Numbered from the stretch's first letter, positions 26,702 to 34,230 are shown. The stretch: DNA of 64,000 bases from Microbacterium sp. ET2 (GCF_030347395.1 NZ_CP128170.1:3286001-3350000); one strand, 5' to 3'. Made by a program: numbers and translations. The notes: generated by a model from the sequence alone, not told the origin.

Positions 26702-27348
26702 CATACCTGCGCCCACGCCTGTCGACGCCGGCCTTCCGAGACCGTGACGGCCGCGTCATCGACTACGGCGACAGGTGGAGCGGCTCGCCGCCGGACGACA
26801 CGTATTCGGTCGTCACCCATCCAGAGCGCTTCGCGCCGTTGCACGCCGTCGCCGACGCTCTCATCGAGCATCTGCGGGACACCTACGACGTTGTCGTCGA
26901 GCAGGGCGAGGACGTCGTTGCCGACCTTCTGCACCCGGTTCACCACGACGTCGTGAAGGCGGTGCGGCTCCGACCCATCGGTCCTTCGTTCGCCTCACTG
27001 ACTTTCGTCCTCACCGGCCATCCGGGAGTGCATGTCCACGCGGGCCTGCTTCACGACTTCGCCTATCCCGTGTGCAGCTGCGACGCCTGCGACTCGACGT
27101 GGGAGCACGAAGCCGATCGACTGGAACGCCAGGTTCTCGCAGTGGTGAACGGGCAATACAGGGAAGGGATCTCCTTCCGGGAGGGAGACCCTTGGCTCGC
27201 ATACGCGCTCGGCTCGCCGGACGGCCCATCGTCCGGCGGATTCCGAGCGCACGGCATGTCGCCGGAGAGCGTTCAGGCGGCGCAGGACGTCCTCCAGAAT
27301 CTCGCCGGACCCTGGTCTGCCTGGCCGTCGGCCTCGAAGAGGGCCTGA
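26698..27348 (+). CDS. Protein of unknown function with a Cys triplet
   Basis: 216 residues, soluble. It contains VVTHPERFAPLHAVADALI and, centrally, HPGVHVHAG followed by CSCDACDSTW (Cys126, Cys128, Cys131), a possible zinc site. It resembles a conserved actinobacterial family of unknown function (I think DUF6226, not certain). Translation is coupled with the GIY-YIG-like gene. It converges on the exonuclease gene with a 16-bp gap. Confidence 0.65.
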   Translation: MTYLRPRLSTPAFRDRDGRVIDYGDRWSGSPPDDTYSVVTHPERFAPLHAVADALIEHLRDTYDVVVEQGEDVVADLLHPVHHDVVKAVRLRPIGPSFASLTFVLTGHPGVHVHAGLLHDFAYPVCSCDACDSTWEHEADRLERQVLAVVNGQYREGISFREGDPWLAYALGSPDGPSSGGFRAHGMSPESVQAAQDVLQNLAGPWSAWPSASKRA

Positions 27349-27364
27349 CCTCGACTGACGTGGA

Positions 27365-28294
27365 CTACGCGTCCGCGACGCCGATCGCCGAAAGAACGCG
27401 ATCCATCGATCCGCCCAGCGCCCAGCGCTCGGCGAGCTCACGCGCGGCCGCTGTCGCCGGGGAATCGAGGGGAGTCAGGTCGTCACCGGTCACAGTGACG
27501 TCGAGATCGCGCGCGACGCCGACGACTCGCGGAGCCACCTCGAGATAGGGGAGTGCGGCCAGGATCTTGGACCGCACCCCCGCGGACATCCCCGCGCCGG
27601 CCTCGGCCGCCGCGATGATGCCCGCCAGATCGTCGTGCTGCGCCAGCAGGCTGGCCGCGGTCTTCTCACCGACCCCGCTGACACCGGGAAGCCCGTCGGA
27701 CGTGTCTCCGCGGAGAGTGGCGAAGTCCGCATACTGGTCGGGTCGCACACCGTACTTCTTCGCCACCACATCGCCGGTGATCACCTCGAGGTTGCTCATG
27801 CCGCGTGCCGTGTAGACGACTCGAACATCGCGATCATCGTCCACGAGCTGGAAGAGATCCCGATCACCTGTCACGATGTCGACCGGCACCGTCGCTGTCG
27901 TCGCCAGCGTGCCGATGACGTCGTCCGCTTCGTAGTCGGATGCCCCGGCGATAGGGATCCGCAGAGCATCGAGCGTCTCGCGGATCATCGGCACCTGCGC
28001 TTCGAGCGGATCGGGCACCACCTCGACATCGTGCCCGCCCGCGACGATCTCGGCGACGCGATGCGCCTTGTAGGAGGGGATGAGATCGACACGCCACTGC
28101 GGGCGCCAGTCGTCATCCCAGCACGCCACCAGTCGCGTCGGCTCGTAGGTCGTCACCAGCTTCGCGATGATGTCGAGGAAACCGCGTACGGCGTTCACGG
28201 GCGTGCCGTCGGGCGCCTTCACCGTGTCGGGCACGCCGTAGAACGCGCGGAAGTACAGGGACGCGGAGTCGAGCAGCATCAGGCGATCCGGCAT
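27365..28294 (-). CDS. 5'-3' exonuclease (stand-alone PolI N-terminal-like)
   Basis: 309 residues, homologous to the flap endonuclease domain of DNA polymerase I. The acidic metal-site motifs are MLLDSASLYFRAFYG, ASDYEADDVIGTLA and VTGDRDLFQLVDD. The helix-hairpin-helix region DTSDGLPGVSGVGEKTAASLL is intact. Such stand-alone enzymes process Okazaki primers in actinobacteria beside PolA. ATG 28294 is preferred to GTG 28300 because AGGA lies 7 nt upstream of the ATG. Confidence 0.93.
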   Translation of the reverse strand: MPDRLMLLDSASLYFRAFYGVPDTVKAPDGTPVNAVRGFLDIIAKLVTTYEPTRLVACWDDDWRPQWRVDLIPSYKAHRVAEIVAGGHDVEVVPDPLEAQVPMIRETLDALRIPIAGASDYEADDVIGTLATTATVPVDIVTGDRDLFQLVDDDRDVRVVYTARGMSNLEVITGDVVAKKYGVRPDQYADFATLRGDTSDGLPGVSGVGEKTAASLLAQHDDLAGIIAAAEAGAGMSAGVRSKILAALPYLEVAPRVVGVARDLDVTVTGDDLTPLDSPATAAARELAERWALGGSMDRVLSAIGVADA

Positions 28295-28335
28295 GGGCAC
28301 ATCCTGTCACGTCGACCGCGTTCGCTCGCGCGAGA

Positions 28336-29103
28336 TCAACAGCCCGGACCAGCGGGGTCCTCCAGGCACGTCCGGTCGACCAGTGCTGTGCGCACCTCCC
28401 GGACGTCGACCTCGTAGCCCCCCGCGGAAGAGGTCACGACCCCGGGCACCGAGCGCCACGTCGATCCGAAGGTGACGGCGGCGGTGTACTCCACCGTCAC
28501 CGACACCGGATACACGCCGCGCTGGGCGTACACGTGGCTGGTGGCGGTCGGCGTGAACTGCGGCTGACCGAGAACCGACCACGACGCCCCGCCCGAAGCG
28601 GATCGTCCCGTCGTGCCGTCACCGTAGGAGAAGACGTACGCCGCCGGTTCGAACCGGACCACGACGTCCCAGCCGAGGATCTCACCGGGGATCTCCTGCG
28701 CGCCCGCGGATGCGTACACATTCGTGGGCATTCCGACGACGCCGAACCCCGCCGGTTCGCCGCCGATCCTCGGCGTCGCGGGACGGAAGGAGGCGAGATC
28801 CTCGATCGTCACCTCGGGAGGAGCCTCGACCTGGTAGTCGATGTCGCAGCGCCCCAGTTCGACGACGCAGTCGGGCTCCGCCGCCTCGGCGACGTCCACG
28901 CTCTCGGATCCGCCTCCGCGAGGAGTGACACCCGCCTGCGAGCCGCCTCCGCCGGAGCCCGTGCTGGCGCCGACGTTGACCTCGGTGCCGGTGTTCTCAA
29001 TGCAAGTTGACGTCCATGTTCCGACATCGTTGCATTGCGCGGAGGTCGGCACCGGACTCATCAGCGCGGAAGCAACGAGCGCAGCAGAAAGCATCAACCG
29101 CAT
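28336..29103 (-). CDS. Secreted protein with PKD-like domain
   Basis: 255 residues. A signal peptide (about 1-22, ending TSA-Q) is followed by two cysteines (QCNDVGTW, STCIEN), a Gly/Ser-rich linker, then a PKD-like beta sandwich: FSYGDGTTG ... HVYAQRGVYPVSVTVEY. The C-terminus ends with a Cys pair (RTCLEDPAGPGC). PKD domains mediate protein or carbohydrate contacts outside the cell. It overlaps the upstream lipoprotein gene by 10 bp, so both are made together. Confidence 0.7.
   Translation of the reverse strand: MRLMLSAALVASALMSPVPTSAQCNDVGTWTSTCIENTGTEVNVGASTGSGGGGSQAGVTPRGGGSESVDVAEAAEPDCVVELGRCDIDYQVEAPPEVTIEDLASFRPATPRIGGEPAGFGVVGMPTNVYASAGAQEIPGEILGWDVVVRFEPAAYVFSYGDGTTGRSASGGASWSVLGQPQFTPTATSHVYAQRGVYPVSVTVEYTAAVTFGSTWRSVPGVVTSSAGGYEVDVREVRTALVDRTCLEDPAGPGC
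28998..29037. repeat. Nested inverted repeat in a lower-GC patch
   Basis: CAATGCAA and TTGCATTG are perfect inverted 8-mers 24 nt apart. ATGT-TCCG-ACAT lies inside them. The structure sits in the signal-peptide-proximal coding region of the PKD-like gene. Confidence 0.4.
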
Positions 29104-29660
29104 GAAGGTTCGCCTTCTCGCCCGGATACCGCGGAAACCTTCAGCCCGGTTTCCGAGTCCCCGTCTTCGACAAACATCACCTCAAGGCTTTGGACCGGTA
29201 CGCGATCAGGGTCGACGAGCGACGATCCATTTGCGTTCTCAACGGTGACCGTCGACACGTCCAAACAAACCGCGAGGTCGACGCGACCTGCTTGGGGGTC
29301 CACCCCAATCGGTTCGATCAGGACGGGCCTGGAGGCGCCGCCGACCTCGGCGCCCGTCGCATGGTACTGACTCAAACCCTCGCGATCGCTCGCGTTGAGA
29401 TCGCCGGTCGTCCACTCGTAGACGGGCTCGAAGGTCTCGGGATCGCTGAGGTCGACGGCGTTGAGGGCGTCGACGTAGTTGCGGTACGTCTCCTCCGCGG
29501 CGGCGAAGGCCTCTTCCTCCGTGGCGAAGGGGTCCTGCGACTCCGCCGGCTCGGGCTGCGGGGTGCACCCGGTCACGAGCGCCAGGCTGAGCGCGAGCCC
29601 GGCGACACCCGCCAGCGCACCGCGCGCCCTCGACCCGACCCGGCTTTCCACGGACACCAC
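29094..29660 (-). CDS. Putative lipoprotein
   Basis: 188 residues. The signal sequence has lipobox VTGC (Cys32), followed by an acidic linker. The mature domain EEAFAAAEETYRNYVDALNAVDLSDPETFEPVYEWTTG looks like the small NTF2-like/DUF fold often found on actinobacterial lipoproteins, where it begins with a helix and a Y/W-rich core. No catalytic function is assigned. Its 3' end overlaps the PKD-like gene. Divergent from the sugar cluster with a 145-bp spacer. Confidence 0.7.
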   Translation of the reverse strand: MVSVESRVGSRARGALAGVAGLALSLALVTGCTPQPEPAESQDPFATEEEAFAAAEETYRNYVDALNAVDLSDPETFEPVYEWTTGDLNASDREGLSQYHATGAEVGGASRPVLIEPIGVDPQAGRVDLAVCLDVSTVTVENANGSSLVDPDRVPVQSLEVMFVEDGDSETGLKVSAVSGREGEPSCG

Positions 29661-29690
29661 CGTAGTGCGCCTCCGCGCGGACTCCCGGAG

Positions 29691-29699
29691 TTATCCACA
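29691..29699. promoter_or_regulatory. Perfect DnaA-box-like 9-mer TTATCCACA
   Basis: Matches the consensus DnaA box exactly and lies in the divergent spacer between the lipoprotein gene and the sugar cluster. Only one copy was noticed here, so it is not an origin; it could be a DnaA-regulated promoter site or chance. Confidence 0.4.
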
Positions 29700-29804
29700 C
29701 CCTCGCCGCGTACCGGACGTTCACCTGCCCGTCGTCCCACCGACCCCTGCGTGAGTACCCCCCGTTCACCCGGGCGCTCGACGCTGGTCGTTCTGGGAGG
29801 TGGC

Positions 29805-30740
29805 ATGAACCGAGACGCCGTGCTGGCGTGGGTGGAGTCACCCCTGCAACTGATCGGCGCCGCCGAGTGGGCCGCCGCACATCGCATCACCGTGCCGGTC
29901 GCCGGGCGACTGACGCCGCAGATGTCCGAGACCGCCGACCTCCTTCTCGCGCGCGGCGCGCGCTTCGGCGAGATGGAGCCTTACCTCGGCATCCCGTGGA
30001 AGCTACTGGCGCAGCATGCGCATTGGCTCGTCGGCGACGGATTCTCCGGACAGTTCCGCCTCGCCGCCGCGGTCCTACGTCCCCGCACCCTCACCTTCCT
30101 CGATGACGGCGCCATCGCCCTGCCCTTCGCCGACACCCTCCTCCAACGCCGCCCGTACTCCCGCCCGCATGTGACCGAGCGGGGTCTGACCTCCCTCGTC
30201 GCACCGTTCACCGCCGAGACGATCGCCCGCCGCGCCCGAACGGGCGCTGCGCACCTCTTCACCGCCTTCGACCTCGGGCGAGACCGGATGTCGGCCCTCG
30301 CCGACCGCGGCTTCGCCATCGAGCGGCATCGATTCGCCTGGACGCGGGCCACCGCTCCCGCGCCGGCCGACCTCGGCACCCGCGTCATCCTCGGAAGCGC
30401 CAGACCGATCGACGGACGGATGCCGCGCGACACCTATCTGGCGTGGCTCACCGGCCTGGCCGCCGCGGCGCCGGCGGGCACGGGGCCGACGACCTACCTC
30501 CCGCATCGGCGCGAGACCGCCGAGCAGCTCGACGCGGTGCGCCGCATTCCGGGTATCGCCCTCACCGCGGCATCCGTCCCGGTCGAGCTGATCCTCGCCG
30601 GAGCGACCCGGCCCGTGCATCTTCACACTCTTCCGTCGACGACCTCGACCACGCTGCGACTCGTGCTCGCCGGTACCGGCTCGACGATCAACGGTGAGCC
30701 GGTCCCGATGGCGCCGAGCCAGGCGGGAGTCCAGCGATGA
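29805..30740 (+). CDS. Sialyltransferase-like GT-B glycosyltransferase
   Basis: 311 residues, unnamed. The N-terminus VESPLQLIGAAEWA resembles the SPLQ start of GT52/polysialyltransferase families. Bacterial sialyltransferase motifs appear in order: a D/E-D/E-G motif at 100-102 (FLDDG), a His motif at 233-235 (LPHRR, in place of HP), and a Ser/Thr motif near 277-282 (PSTTST). These residues bind and activate CMP-sialic acid in that superfamily. Together with the CMP-nonulosonate synthetase next door this points to transfer of a nonulosonic acid. GGGAGG lies just upstream of ATG 29805. It overlaps the next gene by 4 bp. The family call is by motif and context only. Confidence 0.6.
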   Translation: MNRDAVLAWVESPLQLIGAAEWAAAHRITVPVAGRLTPQMSETADLLLARGARFGEMEPYLGIPWKLLAQHAHWLVGDGFSGQFRLAAAVLRPRTLTFLDDGAIALPFADTLLQRRPYSRPHVTERGLTSLVAPFTAETIARRARTGAAHLFTAFDLGRDRMSALADRGFAIERHRFAWTRATAPAPADLGTRVILGSARPIDGRMPRDTYLAWLTGLAAAAPAGTGPTTYLPHRRETAEQLDAVRRIPGIALTAASVPVELILAGATRPVHLHTLPSTTSTTLRLVLAGTGSTINGEPVPMAPSQAGVQR

Positions 30741-31936
30741 GCGATGTCGTCGCCATCATCCCCGCCCGCGGCGGATCGAAGGGGGTCCCCCGCAAGAACC
30801 TGCGCCGCGTCGGCGGCATCCCTCTCGTCGGTCGCGCGATCCAGGCCGCCCGGCGCTGCGATCTCATCGACCGCGTCTGCGTCTCGACCGACGACGACGA
30901 GATCGCCGCCGTCGCCGAAGAGTGGGGGGCCGAGGTCATCCGCCGCCCCGCCGACCTCTCTGGCGACACGGCGAGCTCGGAGTCGGCGATCCTCCACGCG
31001 CTCGACGAGCTCGAGGCGCGAGAGATCCACGTCGGAGTCGTCGCGTTCCTGCAGGCGACCTCTCCGTTCATCGACAGCGAGGCGCTCGCCGGGGCGATCC
31101 GTCTGGTGCAGCAGCGCCGTCGCGACAGCGTGTTCTCGGCGATCGAGACGTACGGCTTCCTGTGGCGCAAGGGCACCGGCGACTGCGCCGAGGCGATCAA
31201 CCACCGCGCCGACCATCGTCCGCGCCGGCAGGACCGGGAACCGCACTACCTCGAAACGGGTGCGTTCTACGTCATGCGAGCCCGGGGCTTCCGCACGGTG
31301 CGGCATCGCTTCTTCGGCAGCATCGGGATCGCCGAGGTGTCCGAGCGCACCGCGATCGAGGTCGACTCGTTCGCCGAGCTCGAGGTGGCCCGCGCCCTGG
31401 CGCCTCTCGTCGACGCGCCCGAACCCCTCGATGTCGATGCGGTCGTCACCGACTTCGACGGTGTGCACACTGATGACACCGTCACCGTGACCGAGTCCGG
31501 CGTCGAAGCCGTGCGCGTCAGCCGCGCCGATGGAATGGGCGTGGCACGGCTGCGACGCGCCGAGATTCCGTTCCTCATCCTCTCGACCGAGGAGAACCCG
31601 GTCGTCAGCGCCCGGGGACGAAAGCTCCGTGTCGAGGTTCTCCAGGGGGTAGAGGACAAGGCCGGCGCGCTCCGCGGCTGGGCCGAGGCCGCACGCATCC
31701 CGCTGTCGCGGATCGCCTTCCTCGGCAACGACGTCAACGATGTGCCCGCGATGGACATCGTGGGCTGGCCCGTCGCCGTCGGCGACGCCGACCCCGTCGT
31801 CATGAGCGCGGCGCGCGTCGTCCTCGACCGCCGCGGGGGCGATGGCGCCGTGCGAGAGCTCGCCGAGCGCGTGCTCCGCGCCCGGAGCGACTCGATCTCC
31901 CTCCCCTCCCTCCACCAGAACAGGACCACCCCATGA
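30737..31936 (+). CDS. neuA: CMP-nonulosonate synthetase fused to KdsC-type HAD phosphatase
   Basis: 399 residues in two domains. Residues 1-225 are an acylneuraminate cytidylyltransferase with IIPARGGSKGVPRKNLR (CTP loop), FLQATSPF and ETGAFYVM. Residues 230-399 are a HAD phosphatase with all four motifs intact: Asp239/Asp241 in DFDGVHTDD, the Ser/Thr of LSTEENPVV, Lys308 in EDKAG, and GNDVNDVPAM. The fusion suggests that one protein removes the 9-phosphate from the acid and then loads it with CMP. Overlaps neighbours by 4 bp on each side. Confidence 0.85.
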   Translation: MSDVVAIIPARGGSKGVPRKNLRRVGGIPLVGRAIQAARRCDLIDRVCVSTDDDEIAAVAEEWGAEVIRRPADLSGDTASSESAILHALDELEAREIHVGVVAFLQATSPFIDSEALAGAIRLVQQRRRDSVFSAIETYGFLWRKGTGDCAEAINHRADHRPRRQDREPHYLETGAFYVMRARGFRTVRHRFFGSIGIAEVSERTAIEVDSFAELEVARALAPLVDAPEPLDVDAVVTDFDGVHTDDTVTVTESGVEAVRVSRADGMGVARLRRAEIPFLILSTEENPVVSARGRKLRVEVLQGVEDKAGALRGWAEAARIPLSRIAFLGNDVNDVPAMDIVGWPVAVGDADPVVMSAARVVLDRRGGDGAVRELAERVLRARSDSISLPSLHQNRTTP

Positions 31937-32805
31937 CCGTCACGATCGGCTCTCGCGTCATCGGAGGCGGCCACCCCGCCTACATCATCGGCGAGATCGG
32001 ACTGAACCATAACGGCGACGTCGAGATCGCCAAGCGCCTCATCGACGTCGCCGCCGACGCGGGCGTCGACGCGGTGAAGTTCCAGAAGCGCACCCCCGAG
32101 ATCTCGACCCCCGAGCACATGCGCGACATCCCGCGCGAGACGCCCTGGGGCACGATGAGCTACCTCGACTACCGTCGCCGGGTCGAATTCGACCGCGACC
32201 AGTACATCGAGATCTCCGACCACGCGATCCTGCGGGGACTGGAGTGGTTCGCCTCGCCGTGGGATGTCCCCAGCGTCGCCTTTCTCGAAGACCTCGGGGT
32301 CGTCGCGCACAAGGTGGCCTCCGCCTGCCTCACCGACCGCGCCCTCCTCGGCGCCCTCCGCGACACCGGCAAGCCGGTCATCCTCTCGACCGGCATGTCG
32401 ACCATGGCGCAGATCACGGCGGCCGTCGAGGTGCTCGGCACCGATGACCTCGTGCTTCTGCACGCGACGTCGACCTACCCGATGGAGCCCGAGGAGGCCA
32501 ACCTCCGCATGATCCCGGCACTGCGCGACCGGTTCCCCGGAGTGCCCGTGGGGTACTCCGGTCACGAACGCGGCCTGCAGGTCTCGCTCGCCGCTGTCGC
32601 GCTGGGGGCCGTCGCCGTCGAACGCCACATCACGCTCGACCGGACGATGTGGGGCTCCGACCACGCCGCGTCACTCGAGCCCGCCGGCCTCCAGCACCTC
32701 GTGCGCGACATCCGGATCATCGAGGCAGCCCTCGGCGACGGCGTCAAGCGCGTGTACGACAGCGAGCAGGGCCCGCTGGCCAAGCTGCGCCGCGTCACGA
32801 CGTGA
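31933..32805 (+). CDS. neuB: NeuB-family nonulosonic acid synthase lacking the SAF domain
   Basis: 290 residues. TIM-barrel enzyme condensing phosphoenolpyruvate with a 6-carbon sugar (N-acetylmannosamine, mannose-6-phosphate or similar). Markers are IGEIGLNHNGD near the start, DAVKFQKR, KVASACLTD, ILSTGMSTM, GYSGHERG, and VERHITLDRTMWGSDHAASLEP. Typical NeuB/SpsE proteins are about 340-350 residues and end in an antifreeze-like SAF domain; here the frame stops right after the barrel. That, plus the fused phosphatase upstream, fits a 9-phosphate synthase such as Kdn-9-P synthase better than classical NeuB. The neuB symbol denotes the family only. Confidence 0.85.
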   Translation: MTVTIGSRVIGGGHPAYIIGEIGLNHNGDVEIAKRLIDVAADAGVDAVKFQKRTPEISTPEHMRDIPRETPWGTMSYLDYRRRVEFDRDQYIEISDHAILRGLEWFASPWDVPSVAFLEDLGVVAHKVASACLTDRALLGALRDTGKPVILSTGMSTMAQITAAVEVLGTDDLVLLHATSTYPMEPEEANLRMIPALRDRFPGVPVGYSGHERGLQVSLAAVALGAVAVERHITLDRTMWGSDHAASLEPAGLQHLVRDIRIIEAALGDGVKRVYDSEQGPLAKLRRVTT

Positions 32806-32815
32806 TCGGAGCGGC

Positions 32816-34102
32816 ATGACGGGACCGATGCCGAGGCTCCGAGTCATCGGCATCGCCGACACCGACTCGTACGTGAAGTGGACCGCGGCCCTCGTCGGGA
32901 GCGCCCCGGCCGACTGGGAACGCTCGATGCGGATCCTCGACACTCCGCTCGCCGTCTCGAACGAGCAGCAGCGCGCAGCGCTCTCCACCAGCGGTCTGTC
33001 GGCGGAAGCGGTCACTCGTGTGACCTTCGAGCAGCTGCGGCAGAGCGTGACCGCCGACCCGCCCGACGTCGTGATCCTCGGTGCTCGGGGCCCGCTCGTG
33101 CGCGTCCTGTCGAGGCTCTTCGCCGGTCTGCCTCGCAGACCGGTCATCGTCACGGGGCTGCCCGGCATCTCGATCCCCGCCACGCGGAAGGCGCTCATCT
33201 ACCGCCAAGGCGCCGACCTCTTCGTCGTCCACTCGCAGCGCGAACGGGTCGAGTTCGCCGCGCTGTCGGCTCACACCGGCATCCGACACCGCTTCGCCCT
33301 CGCCACCCTCCCTTTCGCCGCCGCCGCAGCGCGAGGGAGCGCGCGTGAGCGCGACGACAGTTCGTCGGACATCGTCTTCGCCGCCCAGGCGGTGGTCCCG
33401 CGCGAGCGCGCCGACCGACTCGAGGTCGCACAGATGCTCCGACGTGCCGCTCTCGCCGACGCCGACCGCCGCGTCGTCGTCAAGCTCCGAGCCGCACAGG
33501 GGGAACACCAGACCCATCTCGAGCGCGATTCCTATCCCGATCTTCTCCGTTCGCTCGGGCCGCTCCCCGAGAATCTCGTCGTCTCGACCGAGCCGATGCA
33601 GTCGGCGCTCGATCACGCGGCCGGCCTCGTCACGATCAGCTCCACGGCGGCGATCGAGGCGATCGCCCGCGACATCCCGGTTCTCGCCCTGGATATCTTC
33701 GGTGTCTCGCCCGCCCTCATCAACGTGGTCTTCGAGGGAAGCGGGGTGCTCGGGAGCGAGGATGACCTCATCGCCGGCAGATTCCGGCTCCCGACCGAAG
33801 CGTGGCGGCGGGAGAACTACCTCCACGATCCGGACGAGGATGACTGGACCGCAGCGGTCGAGCGGTTCGTCGACCTCCGGCGGAGGGGACTCCTCGCCGA
33901 GGCGACACTGCGCACTGGCCGCGGCGGGCGGCTTCGATCGGCGTGGGAGCGGAGGACTGTGCTGGGACCGATGGACCCGTCACCGGTCGGACGGTTCGCC
34001 CTCATGGTCGGCGTTCCTGCTCGGGCCGTCGTGCAGACCGTGCAGCGCGCCCGCGCCCGGAGTCAGGTGTCGCGTTCTGCGGGGCCGATGTCTTCGCGGT
34101 GA
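32816..34102 (+). CDS. Putative glycosyltransferase (DUF6716-like)
   Basis: 428 residues. A GT-B-like protein: the N-terminal half runs to VILGARGPL and GLPGISIPATRKALIYRQGAD, and the C-terminal half has the donor-binding segment ISSTAAIEAIARDIPVLALD, which resembles CDP-glycerol/teichoic-acid transferases. It ends with an Arg-rich tail that may bind the membrane. It follows neuB by 10 bp, so I infer it polymerises or exports-side links the nonulosonate. I recall the family as DUF6716; the function is not established. Its last 40 bp overlap the opposite-strand metS gene. Confidence 0.65.
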   Translation: MTGPMPRLRVIGIADTDSYVKWTAALVGSAPADWERSMRILDTPLAVSNEQQRAALSTSGLSAEAVTRVTFEQLRQSVTADPPDVVILGARGPLVRVLSRLFAGLPRRPVIVTGLPGISIPATRKALIYRQGADLFVVHSQRERVEFAALSAHTGIRHRFALATLPFAAAAARGSARERDDSSSDIVFAAQAVVPRERADRLEVAQMLRRAALADADRRVVVKLRAAQGEHQTHLERDSYPDLLRSLGPLPENLVVSTEPMQSALDHAAGLVTISSTAAIEAIARDIPVLALDIFGVSPALINVVFEGSGVLGSEDDLIAGRFRLPTEAWRRENYLHDPDEDDWTAAVERFVDLRRRGLLAEATLRTGRGGRLRSAWERRTVLGPMDPSPVGRFALMVGVPARAVVQTVQRARARSQVSRSAGPMSSR

Positions 34103-34230
34103 TCGTCCGTCCCGCCCGGGGGATACTCGGCGGGCTCGGGACGCGAGCGCAGGAACAGGATGCTGACGGCCAGCCCACCCCAGACGATGACGATGGACAG
34201 GATCAGAAATGCGATGGCGACACCGGTCAC
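34063..34230 (-). CDS. metS: Methionine/alanine importer small subunit (MetS type)
   Basis: 55 residues: one transmembrane helix (VAIAFLILSIVIVWGGLAVSI) then LRSRPEPAEYPPGG and an acidic tail, the MetS pattern. It serves with the NSS transporter MetP, whose stop codon overlaps this gene's GTG start (GTGA). The gene's 3' end overlaps the 3' end of the convergent glycosyltransferase gene by 40 bp, which is unusual in this window. Confidence 0.85.
   Translation of the reverse strand: MTGVAIAFLILSIVIVWGGLAVSILFLRSRPEPAEYPPGGTDDHREDIGPAERDT

Noticed and set aside
28336..34102. Genomic island or mobile element around the nonulosonate operon
   Set aside because: There is a slightly lower-GC patch near 28990-29300, but no integrase, tRNA end or flanking repeats, and codon use in the operon matches the neighbours; transfer is possible but not supported.
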